A DNA stretch of 64,000 nucleotides from RCC90-49c sp051016155. Its GTDB lineage: Bacteria; Bacteroidota; Bacteroidia; Cytophagales; Amoebophilaceae. Under the pieces are notes generated by a model that was given only the letters and a program-made list of their open reading frames with translations, made no database searches and was not told the DNA's origin. The DNA lies in contig CP136537.1 in assembly GCA_051016155.1 (NCBI GenBank), forward strand, positions 992,001 to 1,056,000, in the 5' to 3' direction. Positions 24,552 through 32,032 of the stretch are shown piece after piece; the stretch's first letter is position 1; the number at the start of each line of letters is the position of its first letter. The position numbers and the translations under genes are program-made.

Positions 24552-25676
24552 TTAAATTTTTTCCATGAGCACTCTGAGCTGCTGTTCTTTCCAAGCCGCA
24601 AAAGTACCTACCAAAATATGTTTTCTAGCCTGCCTAACGAGCCACGAATAAAAAGTTAAATTATGGATACTAGCCAGCTGGGCAGCCAATAGTTCCTTGG
24701 CATGGAACAAATGATTCAAGTAGGCCTTGGTATAGTAAGTGCTTACGTGCCCTCCCAGCTGCGCATCAATCGGGCTAAAGTCTGTCTTCCACTTTCTGTT
24801 TTTGATATGGACAATGCCTTGTGTAGTAAAAAGCATCCCGTTTCTACCATTGCGCGTAGGCATCACGCAGTCAAACATGTCTACCCCAAGCGCAATGCAC
24901 TCTAATAGATCTCGAGGAGTGCCCACGCCCATCAGATAGCGGGGCTTGTCTGTAGGCAAGATAGCACATACCCATGAAGTGACTTCGTACAGCATGCCGT
25001 TAGGATGACAAACTCCACCAATAGCGTTGCCAGCGCGGTTGGTGGCGGCGATGGTTTCGGCCGACTGTTCTCTCAAGTCTTTATAAATACTGCCTTGCAC
25101 AATAGGGAATAGAGTCTGGTAGCTATTCTTCGCTGTTGTCGTGGCGTCAAAATGGTCTAGCCCCCGCTGAAGCCAGCGGTGTGTGAGCTCCATAGAAGTC
25201 TTGGCGTAGGTGTAACTGCAAGGGTGCGGCGTGCATTCATCTAGCGCCATGATGATGTCTGCCCCAATGGTGCGCTGGATATCCACTGCCCCTTCTGGCG
25301 TAAAGGTATGTTTGGAGCCATCTATGTGAGAGCGAAAAGTAACGCCCTGCTCTGTAAGTTTTCGCTGCTGGGCCAGCGAATACACCTGGTAGCCACTGCT
25401 GTCAGTTAGTATAGGCTTGTGCCAGCCCATGAACGTGTGTAGTCCGCCTGCTGCTGCCAACACCTCAAGCCCAGGGCGCAAGTAAAGATGGTACGTATTG
25501 CCCAGGATGATGTCTGCTTGAATATCATCGTACAAGGCTTTTTGGGGCACTGCTTTGACTGTACCTACTGTGCCGACTGGCATAAAGATAGGCGTATGAA
25601 TGAGGCCATGCTGGGTAGTAATGATGCCTGCACGGGCTTGAGAATGGGGGTCCGTGTGCTTTAACTCAAAATGCAT
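24552..25676 (-). CDS. tgt: Queuine tRNA-ribosyltransferase
   Basis: 374 residues. Exchanges guanine 34 for a queuosine precursor in tRNAs with GUN anticodons, including the tRNA-His in this window. Family motifs: TPIFMPVGTVGTVKAVP near the N-terminus, ILGNTYHLYLRPG, TDSSGYQVYSLA with the substrate-site aspartate, DIIMALDECTPHP, GGVCHPNG, and MPTRNGRNG. The C-terminal zinc site in E. coli Tgt is CxCxxC plus His; here the region reads DAQLGGHVSTYYTKAYLNHL without the three cysteines while the later HNLTFY histidine remains. I recall a similar loss in other Bacteroidetes. It forms an operon with the downstream LptF/G gene. Confidence 0.94.
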   Translation of the reverse strand: MHFELKHTDPHSQARAGIITTQHGLIHTPIFMPVGTVGTVKAVPQKALYDDIQADIILGNTYHLYLRPGLEVLAAAGGLHTFMGWHKPILTDSSGYQVYSLAQQRKLTEQGVTFRSHIDGSKHTFTPEGAVDIQRTIGADIIMALDECTPHPCSYTYAKTSMELTHRWLQRGLDHFDATTTAKNSYQTLFPIVQGSIYKDLREQSAETIAATNRAGNAIGGVCHPNGMLYEVTSWVCAILPTDKPRYLMGVGTPRDLLECIALGVDMFDCVMPTRNGRNGMLFTTQGIVHIKNRKWKTDFSPIDAQLGGHVSTYYTKAYLNHLFHAKELLAAQLASIHNLTFYSWLVRQARKHILVGTFAAWKEQQLRVLMEKI

Positions 25677-25683
25677 GCCACTG

Positions 25684-25795
25684 ATTTATTGGGATATCGA
25701 TTCATTAGGTCATTTGTTTATTGCTCCATTAGATCATTGAGTTATTTGTTTATCGATTCATTGGGTCATTTGTTTATTGGATTGTTAGACCATTA
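25684..25795 (-). repeat. 8-bp-period intergenic array, 14 units
   Basis: Fourteen octamers in unbroken register; on the complement most fit HAATVANY (for example AAATGACC, CAATAAAC). Four or five units differ at one or two fixed positions. It lies just upstream of the tgt start and continues into a type B element. Confidence 0.75.
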
Positions 25796-25796
25796 T

Positions 25797-25908
25797 GAGG
25801 TTGCTGTAAAATGACCCAGGATTTTAGTAACTCTTCAAAAAGTAATCTCACAGGCCTGGAAAAAGCTTCAAAACCACGCAACCACAAAATTACTTAATAA
25901 TACAATGG
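25797..25908 (+). repeat. Dispersed intergenic element, type B, copy 1
   Basis: Begins GAGGTTGCTGTAAAATGACC and ends with octamer-like words AAATTACT, TAATAATA, CAATGG. Related sequences lie at 27783-27930, 46278-46382 (inverted) and 50436-50510. It fills the space between tgt and uvrC. Confidence 0.55.
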
Positions 25909-25927
25909 CCTCGACTTGTTCATAAGC

Positions 25928-27715
25928 TCAAAGATGGGCCTTGAGCAAGGTAGCTTTTTGCGTGCCTATGTGCTCGGCCAGGGTGACGGCATCGGCTGCC
26001 TGGATATTTTTGAAAGACTTAAAGTGCGAGAGCAGCTTGTCAATCGTCTTGGGCCCTACGCCGGGAATAGCTTCTAGCTGACTTTGGAAACTGGCCTTGC
26101 TGCGCTTGTTTCTGTGAAAAGTGATGGCAAATCGGTGGGCTTCGTTGCGTATCTGCTGCAGCAGTTTTAAGGAAGCAGATTGTTTGCTGATATGGATCGG
26201 ATAGGAGTCTTCTGGGTAGTAGATTTCTTCTAGCCTTTTGGCCATTCCGATGATAGGCACTTGTCCATAAATGCCTACGGCTTTGAGCGAGTCCACTGCA
26301 GCGCTGAGCTGTCCTTTGCCTCCATCAATCACGATCAGGTCGGGTAGGTCCTGCTGGGTGTTGACCAGGTGTTGGTATCTTCTGTGGACCACTTCGCGCA
26401 TCGAGGCAAAGTCGTCTGGCCCAGTGACGGTTTTGATATTGAAGTGACGGTATTGGCTTTTGGCGGGCTTCCCATTTTTGAAACATACCATAGCTGCCAC
26501 AGGGTGGGCACCTTGAATATTGGAATTGTCAAAGCACTCGATGTGTAGAGGTAAGTTTTTAAGCTGTAGGTCTTGCTGCAGTAGCAGCAAGGTTTTGTTG
26601 GCCTTTTCTTGGTAGTTTTCTTTTCTAATGAATCGCTCTTTTTTGAAGAAAAGCGCATTTTTGATGGCTAGCATTACGAGCTTTTTCCTGTCGCCTATCT
26701 TGGGCACGGTCAGTGTAATGTCACCTAGGTCAGCTGCTAGCGGCAGATTGGTCAGGACTTCTTGCGCCTGGCTGCCATACCGCTCTCTAAAATTGAAGAT
26801 GACCAGCGGCAACAAATCGGTATCTGCTTCTTCTAACTGTTTTTTCACTTCTACGGTTTGGGTAAAAGTGATGGCGCCTGATTTGATTTGTAAATAGCTC
26901 ACAAAAGCAGCTTGCTCGTCAGAGACCATCCCTATCACATCTAGGTCTCCTACCTTGGGGTTGATGACCAAAGATTTGGCTTGGTAGGCAGCTAGGGCGG
27001 CTAACTTTTCTTTGCAAGCTTGTGCTTCTTCATAGGCCAAGGCTTGGGCTGCTTGGTGCATTTTTTCTGTCAAGTCCTTTTTGACTGCATGTAGGTTGCC
27101 TTTGAGTAAGTGCCTGATCTGATCTAGGGCTTGTTGGTAAGTAGCCTCGTCCTGCCGCCCTTCGCAAGGGCCTTTGCAGTTGCCTATATGATATTCTAAG
27201 CAGACTTTGAATTTGCCTTTGTGCACGTTCTCCTCCGAAAGGTTGTAGCTACAGGTACGAAGTGGATAGAGGCGCTTGATCAGGTCTAAGATTTGATACA
27301 TCGCCCGCAGGTCTGTAAAAGGACCATAGTACTGCCCTAGCTTGGGCACTACCTTGCGGGTGGGGATCACTCTAGGAAAACGTTCTTGGGTAATACAGAT
27401 GTATGGATACGTCTTGCCGTCTTTGAGGAGGATGTTGTAGCGAGGCTGGCTCTTTTTGATGAGGTTGTTCTCTAGCAGCAAGGCTTCGTATTCAGAGTTC
27501 ACAATCGTAAACTCGATGGCTACGATCTCAGCGACCATTCTGCGGGTTTTGAGGTTATGCTGCTTGCTATTGCCAAAGTAGCTACTGACTCTCTTTTTGA
27601 TGTTTTTGGCTTTACCTACGTAGATCAGTTCCCCCTTATCGTTGTAGAAGCGATACACGCCTGGCTGACTAGATAGGAGCTTGAGGTCTTGAGGAGTGTA
27701 TCGGGTTGTTTCCAT
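25928..27715 (-). CDS. uvrC: Excinuclease ABC subunit C
   Basis: 595 residues. GIY-YIG nuclease domain at the N-terminus (PGVYRFYNDKGELIYVGKAKN), which makes the 3' incision; a cysteine-containing linker (KVCLEYHIGNCKGPCEGRQ); a UVR motif for UvrB contact (TEKMHQAAQALAYEEAQACKEK); the RNase H-like 5'-incision domain (LHIECFDNSNIQG, DLIVIDGGKGQLSAA); and a C-terminal helix-hairpin-helix (LEAIPGVGPKTIDKLLSHF). Complete for nucleotide excision repair; uvrB is 25 kb away in this window. Confidence 0.96.
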   Translation of the reverse strand: METTRYTPQDLKLLSSQPGVYRFYNDKGELIYVGKAKNIKKRVSSYFGNSKQHNLKTRRMVAEIVAIEFTIVNSEYEALLLENNLIKKSQPRYNILLKDGKTYPYICITQERFPRVIPTRKVVPKLGQYYGPFTDLRAMYQILDLIKRLYPLRTCSYNLSEENVHKGKFKVCLEYHIGNCKGPCEGRQDEATYQQALDQIRHLLKGNLHAVKKDLTEKMHQAAQALAYEEAQACKEKLAALAAYQAKSLVINPKVGDLDVIGMVSDEQAAFVSYLQIKSGAITFTQTVEVKKQLEEADTDLLPLVIFNFRERYGSQAQEVLTNLPLAADLGDITLTVPKIGDRKKLVMLAIKNALFFKKERFIRKENYQEKANKTLLLLQQDLQLKNLPLHIECFDNSNIQGAHPVAAMVCFKNGKPAKSQYRHFNIKTVTGPDDFASMREVVHRRYQHLVNTQQDLPDLIVIDGGKGQLSAAVDSLKAVGIYGQVPIIGMAKRLEEIYYPEDSYPIHISKQSASLKLLQQIRNEAHRFAITFHRNKRSKASFQSQLEAIPGVGPKTIDKLLSHFKSFKNIQAADAVTLAEHIGTQKATLLKAHL

Positions 27716-27782
27716 GGCTGAAGAAACCTAGGTAGTGGCTAAAGGGCTTGACGGAGGCGCTAACAAACTACGCAGAAGAAAG

Positions 27783-27930
27783 GAGCCTGTCGCAAAATGC
27801 ATCCCAGTATCCTAGCAAGGCTCTAAAAAATAACTTTATAAGCCTAGAAAAAGCTCTAAAATCACGCCATTACAAAGGCAGTAAATCGGCGAAAGGATTC
27901 AACCACAAAATCACGCAATTATGACAATGT
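27783..27930 (+). repeat. Dispersed intergenic element, type B, copy 2
   Basis: Begins GAGCCTGTCGCAAAATGCAT, contains TTATAAGCCTAGAAAAAGCT and ends with octamer-like AAATCACG, CAATTATG. Fills the space between uvrC and gldE. Confidence 0.55.
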
Positions 27931-27932
27931 CC

Positions 27933-29297
27933 TCAGTTCGCTTGGGGGACTTCCTCTTGGTCAGGTGTTATTTCAACCTTGACTTTTTTGATTTTACGTG
28001 TGTCAGCTGCCATGATGGTAAAGGTGAACTCCTGAAAGCTGATCTTCTCACTGGCGTGGGGCAGACGTCCATTGAGCTCTAACAATAGGCCGCCTAGGGA
28101 CTCACTTTCTCCTTTTACTTCTGCAAAAGTAGTTGGACTTTCTCCGACTACCTTACAGAAGTCGTTGAGGGAAATTTTACTTTCCATGACAAACGTATGG
28201 TCATTGAGCTGCTGATATAGGGCTGTGTCCTGGTTAAACTCATCAGTAATGTCTCCGATAATCTCCTCAACGATGTCTTCTAATGTAATAAGGCCTGAAG
28301 TGCCGCCATACTCATCTACGACAATGGCCATCCGCACTCTTTTTTCTTGAAAATCCAACAGTAGCGCGTCTATCTTTTTGTTTTCAGGAACAAAAAGGCA
28401 CTTGCGGAGCAAAGTTTGCCATGAAAAGTTTTCATCTTCGTCGAGATGAGCTAACAAGTCTTTGGTATGCAGAACGCCCTCTATATTGTCGATAGTGTCT
28501 CTGTATACAGGAAATCGTGAGTGGACTGACTTATTGATCAGGTCCATGAGTTGATGAAAGTTGATAGCTGTGTCTAGTGCTTTGATCTCCGTACGGGGCT
28601 GCATAATCTGCTTGGCAGCCAAGCTGCTGAAGTTCACCACGCCTCTGAGAATTTCTTTCTCTCCTTCTGAAGTCCCGTTGGTGGTCGTGAGCTCTAAGGC
28701 TCTGCTCAACTCGTCGATCGATAGGTCGTGCCTCTTTTGTAGTAAGTTTTTGCCAAAGAGACTGCCTACACGCAGTAGCAGGCTGGACAGCGGTCGTAAG
28801 AGGGGGACAGCAAGGGTGAGAAACCCTGCCATATGTCTAGCCCAATAGAGATTATTCTGGGTGGCATAAATCTTAGGGATTACCTCGCCGAACAATACAA
28901 TAAAGATAGTGGAGGTAAAGGTATAGACAAGTACAATAAAATGGTCCACGTTTTCTGTGCCAACGATTTTCCACAGTAGGTAGGTAGAAAAGGTGACAAA
29001 AGCCACATTGATTAGATTGTTCAAGATGAGGATGGTACCTAGCAAGCGTCTAGGATGTTGTAAGAGCTGTAAGACGCGTTTTTCTCTAGGACCATGTGTG
29101 TTCCTAAACTGCGTAATTTGCTTGTGAGACAGGGAAAAGAAGGCGGCTTCAGTACCTGAAATGACAGCAGAGCCTGACAAAAGCGCTACTAGCACTACTC
29201 CATCGATTAGGCAGAAATAAAAGTCTAAGGTGTTACTCAATGCAGGAAAACAGATAGCTCTCTCTAATGGGACGAATAGAAAGATCGTAATTTTCAC
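27933..29297 (-). CDS. gldE: GldE-like CNNM/CBS transporter-associated protein
   Basis: 454 residues: an N-terminal CNNM (DUF21) membrane region (VVLVALLSGSAVISGTEAAFFSL, then FIVLVYTFTSTIFIVLFGEVI), a pair of CBS domains (IMQPRTEIKALD... and VRMAIVVDEYGGTSGLITLEDIVEEIIGDI) and a C-terminal CorC/HlyC transporter-associated domain (KISLNDFCKVVGE...LGGLLLELNGRLP). The order mutY-ssb-this gene is conserved in Bacteroidetes, where it is called gldE. In gliding species GldE supports the GldD lipoprotein; no gldD is beside it here, and the general CNNM role is ion (Mg/Co) handling. Motility cannot be inferred from this gene alone. Confidence 0.85.
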   Translation of the reverse strand: MKITIFLFVPLERAICFPALSNTLDFYFCLIDGVVLVALLSGSAVISGTEAAFFSLSHKQITQFRNTHGPREKRVLQLLQHPRRLLGTILILNNLINVAFVTFSTYLLWKIVGTENVDHFIVLVYTFTSTIFIVLFGEVIPKIYATQNNLYWARHMAGFLTLAVPLLRPLSSLLLRVGSLFGKNLLQKRHDLSIDELSRALELTTTNGTSEGEKEILRGVVNFSSLAAKQIMQPRTEIKALDTAINFHQLMDLINKSVHSRFPVYRDTIDNIEGVLHTKDLLAHLDEDENFSWQTLLRKCLFVPENKKIDALLLDFQEKRVRMAIVVDEYGGTSGLITLEDIVEEIIGDITDEFNQDTALYQQLNDHTFVMESKISLNDFCKVVGESPTTFAEVKGESESLGGLLLELNGRLPHASEKISFQEFTFTIMAADTRKIKKVKVEITPDQEEVPQAN

Positions 29298-29407
29298 TCT
29301 TTCTACGCAAATCTCTGCTCTATTCCAAGTCCAGCTGGGCTGTGGTCAATGTTAGTACTTACGCATTAAAAGTCGATACCTGACTGGGCTATGTGCAAGT
29401 GCCAGCG

Positions 29408-29830
29408 CTAAAATGGAAGGTCATCTGAGCCACTACTGTTGTTGGTCATGCTGGAGGTGTCTGTGTACTGTGTACTCGCAGCATCTGCAGGGCTGGTCTT
29501 GCCACTGCCCAGTAATACTAAGTTTTGCCCTACCACTTCTGTAATATATTTCGTTTCTCCTTCTTTGTCTACGTAGGAACGATTCGTGAGCTTGCCCTCG
29601 ATATAAACTTGCTTGCCTTTGCTTAAGTATTGCTCAGCAATCTTTGCCAGGGGATTCCACAATACTACATTGTGCCACTCTGTCGTGGTTACTCTTTCTC
29701 CCTCTTTGTTTCTGTAAGTTTCGTTAGTAGCCAATGTGAAGGAAGCACGCATTCTATCATTCTCAAAATGTCTTACTTCAGGCTCTTTGCCTAGATTACC
29801 CAGTAAGATGACCCTATTAACTCCAGACAT
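29408..29830 (-). CDS. ssb: Single-stranded DNA-binding protein
   Basis: 140 residues. OB-fold domain in residues 1-107, beginning SGVNRVILLGNLGKEPEVRH and including TEWHNVVLWNPLAKIAEQYLS and QVYIEGKLTNRSY. A short polar linker then leads to the acidic tip SDDLPF, which binds partner repair and replication proteins. Lies 30 bases after mutY and probably shares its transcript; gldE follows after 110 bases. Confidence 0.95.
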   Translation of the reverse strand: MSGVNRVILLGNLGKEPEVRHFENDRMRASFTLATNETYRNKEGERVTTTEWHNVVLWNPLAKIAEQYLSKGKQVYIEGKLTNRSYVDKEGETKYITEVVGQNLVLLGSGKTSPADAASTQYTDTSSMTNNSSGSDDLPF

Positions 29831-29860
29831 AAGCTTAACATTAATTGAATTGTACGAACC

Positions 29861-31024
29861 CTAAGCTAAAGGATAAAGTTCCTTTTCCAAAAAATTATTG
29901 ATCAAGGTGGGCTTAGGAAGTGCTTGAATCTGGTCGAGTGTAAAGGCACTCATACCTGCTTGACTCAATAAGGGGGCAGCTTTTTGGATGAACTGAGGCG
30001 TGGCTTGCACTTGAAAGAAGTGTACATACAGTTGCCGATGGGTGAGCAAGTGCTTGTACAGTGTAGGCCTACTGGTGGTCAGTAATTGATAATGGTGCAT
30101 TAATAAGACAATATCGTCTTCTAACTGGTTAAAATCTTTGAGTTGTTTCTCTTCTATGAGATAAAAATCATAGAGGCCTGCCCAAATATCCTGCGACTTT
30201 CTTTGTTTCATGTAAAGCTTGCCTTCACATTGAAGGACAAGATAATGCAGAAAACGCTGCTTTATTTTCACTTTTTTGCTTTTGACAGGCAATGCATATT
30301 GTTTGTTAGTATGTAGCGCTATGCAGTGCTCTTTAAAGAGGCAGGTTTTACATTGAGGCTTGACAGGTGTACAATGCATGGCGCCGAACTCCATGATGGC
30401 TTGGTTATATAGATCAGCGTCTTTTGGGGGAACCAATGATTGCGCGAGTGCATAAAAGGTCTTAACTCCTTGAGTAGATGTGATGTCTTCTTCGATGCCA
30501 AACACACGGGCTAGGACTCGATATACGTTGCCATCGACTACTGGGACAGACTCTTTAAAGGCAATGGAAGCAATCGCTCCGGCGGTGTATGTCCCCACGC
30601 CTTTCAGACGCAGCAGCTTTTGGTATGTGTTGGGAAACTTTCCGTCCAGCTGGCTGACAATCATGCGTGCGCATGCATGGAGATTTCTAGCTCTAGAATA
30701 GTAGCCTAGTCCTTGCCACAAACGCAATACTTCTTCCTCCTCAGCACGTGCTAGGTCCTGAACAGAAGGATATTTTTCTATGAACCTTTGGTAATAAGGC
30801 AATCCTTGAGCTACTCTGGTTTGCTGCAGAATAATCTCTGAGAGCCAAATCTTGTAAGGGTCATGCGTAGCTCGCCAGGGCAAGTCTCGCTTATTGGTCT
30901 GGTACCAGCTAATTAGCCATGGAGCAAAGAGCGCTTTTTCGAGCGGTTCGGTGGGTTTATTAGCCGGGTATGGAAGGGAGAGTTGGGCCAAGGGAGCAGG
31001 AGGATTACTAGCAAATCTCTGCAA
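29861..31024 (-). CDS. mutY: A/G-specific adenine glycosylase
   Basis: 387 residues. Removes adenine mispaired with 8-oxoguanine. Motifs: WRATHDPYKIWLSEIILQQT at the N-terminus, helix-hairpin-helix LLRLKGVGTYTAGAIASIAF followed by the catalytic aspartate in VPVVDGNVYRVLARVFG, and the iron-sulfur cluster ligands CTPVKPQCKTCLFKEHC (spacing C-x6-C-x2-C-x5-C). The C-terminal part is a NUDIX-like domain for 8-oxoG recognition. The N-terminus is somewhat long; a later start near residue 40 is possible but no ATG supports it better. Confidence 0.95.
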   Translation of the reverse strand: MQRFASNPPAPLAQLSLPYPANKPTEPLEKALFAPWLISWYQTNKRDLPWRATHDPYKIWLSEIILQQTRVAQGLPYYQRFIEKYPSVQDLARAEEEEVLRLWQGLGYYSRARNLHACARMIVSQLDGKFPNTYQKLLRLKGVGTYTAGAIASIAFKESVPVVDGNVYRVLARVFGIEEDITSTQGVKTFYALAQSLVPPKDADLYNQAIMEFGAMHCTPVKPQCKTCLFKEHCIALHTNKQYALPVKSKKVKIKQRFLHYLVLQCEGKLYMKQRKSQDIWAGLYDFYLIEEKQLKDFNQLEDDIVLLMHHYQLLTTSRPTLYKHLLTHRQLYVHFFQVQATPQFIQKAAPLLSQAGMSAFTLDQIQALPKPTLINNFLEKELYPLA

Positions 31025-31147
31025 TACAGCGCAAATATATTCTTACCTGCCGTTCGAAAAAGAGATTTTTTTAATTTTCTTCCTTAACATCCCGTCTTAT
31101 TCAACTTGATGCATTCAAGTCCTATTCTCTACTTACCTTGCAGTAGA

Positions 31148-31192
31148 CGTCGTGGGGAGGTTTCGTTCTGCTCAACGTGATAAAGTGAGGCC
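31148..31192 (-). repeat. Dispersed repeat of the TCACGTTGAGCAGAACGAAAC type
   Basis: The complement reads TATCACGTTGAGCAGAACGA then AACCTCCCC, a divergent copy of the repeat at 9780-9842 and 13640-13735. It lies just upstream of the HU gene. Confidence 0.45.
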
Positions 31193-31244
31193 TTCCAAGG
31201 AACTGAGAAAAGTGAGTTATCTACCAACGCTCAACTCAAATAAA

Positions 31245-31538
31245 GTGACCAAAGCCGAAATTGTCTCGAAAATCGCCAAGAAGACGGGCATCAGCAAGGG
31301 AGATGTGCAGCTCACTGTAGAAGTTCTTCTACAAACCATCAAAGATGCCATGATCGAAGATGAGAAGGTACACTTTAGAGGATTCGGTAGTTTTGTGAAC
31401 AAAAAAAGGGGGAGGAAGGTGGCGAGGAACATAGCTCAGAACACAGCTCTCATCATTGAGGAGCATTACGTGCCCAGCTTTCAGCCTGCTAAGTCCTTGG
31501 CAGCTGAAATTAAAGCCAAAGTAAAAGACAGTGTTTAA
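31245..31538 (+). CDS. HU/IHF-family DNA-binding protein
   Basis: 97 residues from the GTG at 31245. Dimerising helices (TKAEIVSKIAKKTGISKGDV), the beta arm with VHFRGFGSFVNKKRGRKVARN that inserts into the DNA minor groove, then the conserved IEEHYVPSFQPAKSLA. Nucleoid protein that bends DNA. The longer ATG-started frame from 31152 adds 31 residues encoded by a dispersed repeat and is not used in relatives, which start MTKAEI. The order mutY(-), HU(+), small basic protein(+), RNase G(+) is typical of Bacteroidetes. Confidence 0.93.
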   Translation: MTKAEIVSKIAKKTGISKGDVQLTVEVLLQTIKDAMIEDEKVHFRGFGSFVNKKRGRKVARNIAQNTALIIEEHYVPSFQPAKSLAAEIKAKVKDSV

Positions 31539-31846
31539 GCCTGTCTAATCACCCTTGGCGCTCTCTTTTTCCTAGTGCGTGTGGCATCTAGTTAAGAGAT
31601 ATAAGAAGACAAGCGTCAACTACACATTGCAGGCGGCTCTGTCAGAAACAACAAAGAAAAATTTGTTACTTTTGCAGAGGAACCGTCTTTGGATCGCTCA
31701 CTGTGCAAAGTTAGAAAATACCTAAAGGTAAAATAAAGAGCTATGACAAAGCAGGAAGACGCTTTTAGACAATAATCATTGTTGTTATCGTCCTACAAAC
31801 CCATAAGAAGATAGCCTAATTAACTAACTACGAAATACATAACAAC
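31539..31846. other. Intergenic leader between HU and the 29-aa gene, with a promoter-like motif
   Basis: 308 bases without a gene. The visible signal is TACTTTTG at 31667-31674, matching the Bacteroidetes -7 element, 173 bases before the 29-codon gene. The remainder may be a long 5' leader; no riboswitch could be assigned. Confidence 0.45.
31667..31674 (+). promoter_or_regulatory. Possible -7 promoter element (TACTTTTG) for the small-protein/rng transcript
   Basis: Fits TAnnTTTG exactly. It would drive the 29-aa gene and RNase G with a leader of about 165 bases. A -33 TTG at ideal spacing is not evident. Confidence 0.4.
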
Positions 31847-31936
31847 ATGCCCTGTGGTAAAAAGAGGAAAAGACATAAAATAGCTACTCATAAGCGGAAG
31901 AAGCGCCTAAGAGCGAACAGACATAAAAAGAAGTAA
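31847..31936 (+). CDS. 29-residue very basic protein, bS22/AURKAIP1-COX24-like, probably ribosomal
   Basis: ATG to TAA, 29 residues, begins MPCGKKRKRHKIATHKRKKR and ends ANRHKKK; 19 of 29 residues are Lys, Arg or His. This sequence and its position between HU and RNase G are conserved in Bacteroidetes as far as I recall. The spacing of the basic residues resembles the C-terminal COX24/AURKAIP1 domain of the tiny ribosomal protein bS22, so a ribosomal role is likely, though not proven. No Shine-Dalgarno is present. rng follows 96 bases later. Confidence 0.8.
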   Translation: MPCGKKRKRHKIATHKRKKRLRANRHKKK

Positions 31937-32032
31937 AAGCAGATGTAGGCTTCAACACTTGGCCTGCTTTTTACCTATCTCCATACAGCATTCAATGCCT
32001 ACTTATTTTAATTAAACGTAACACATAAGAGA

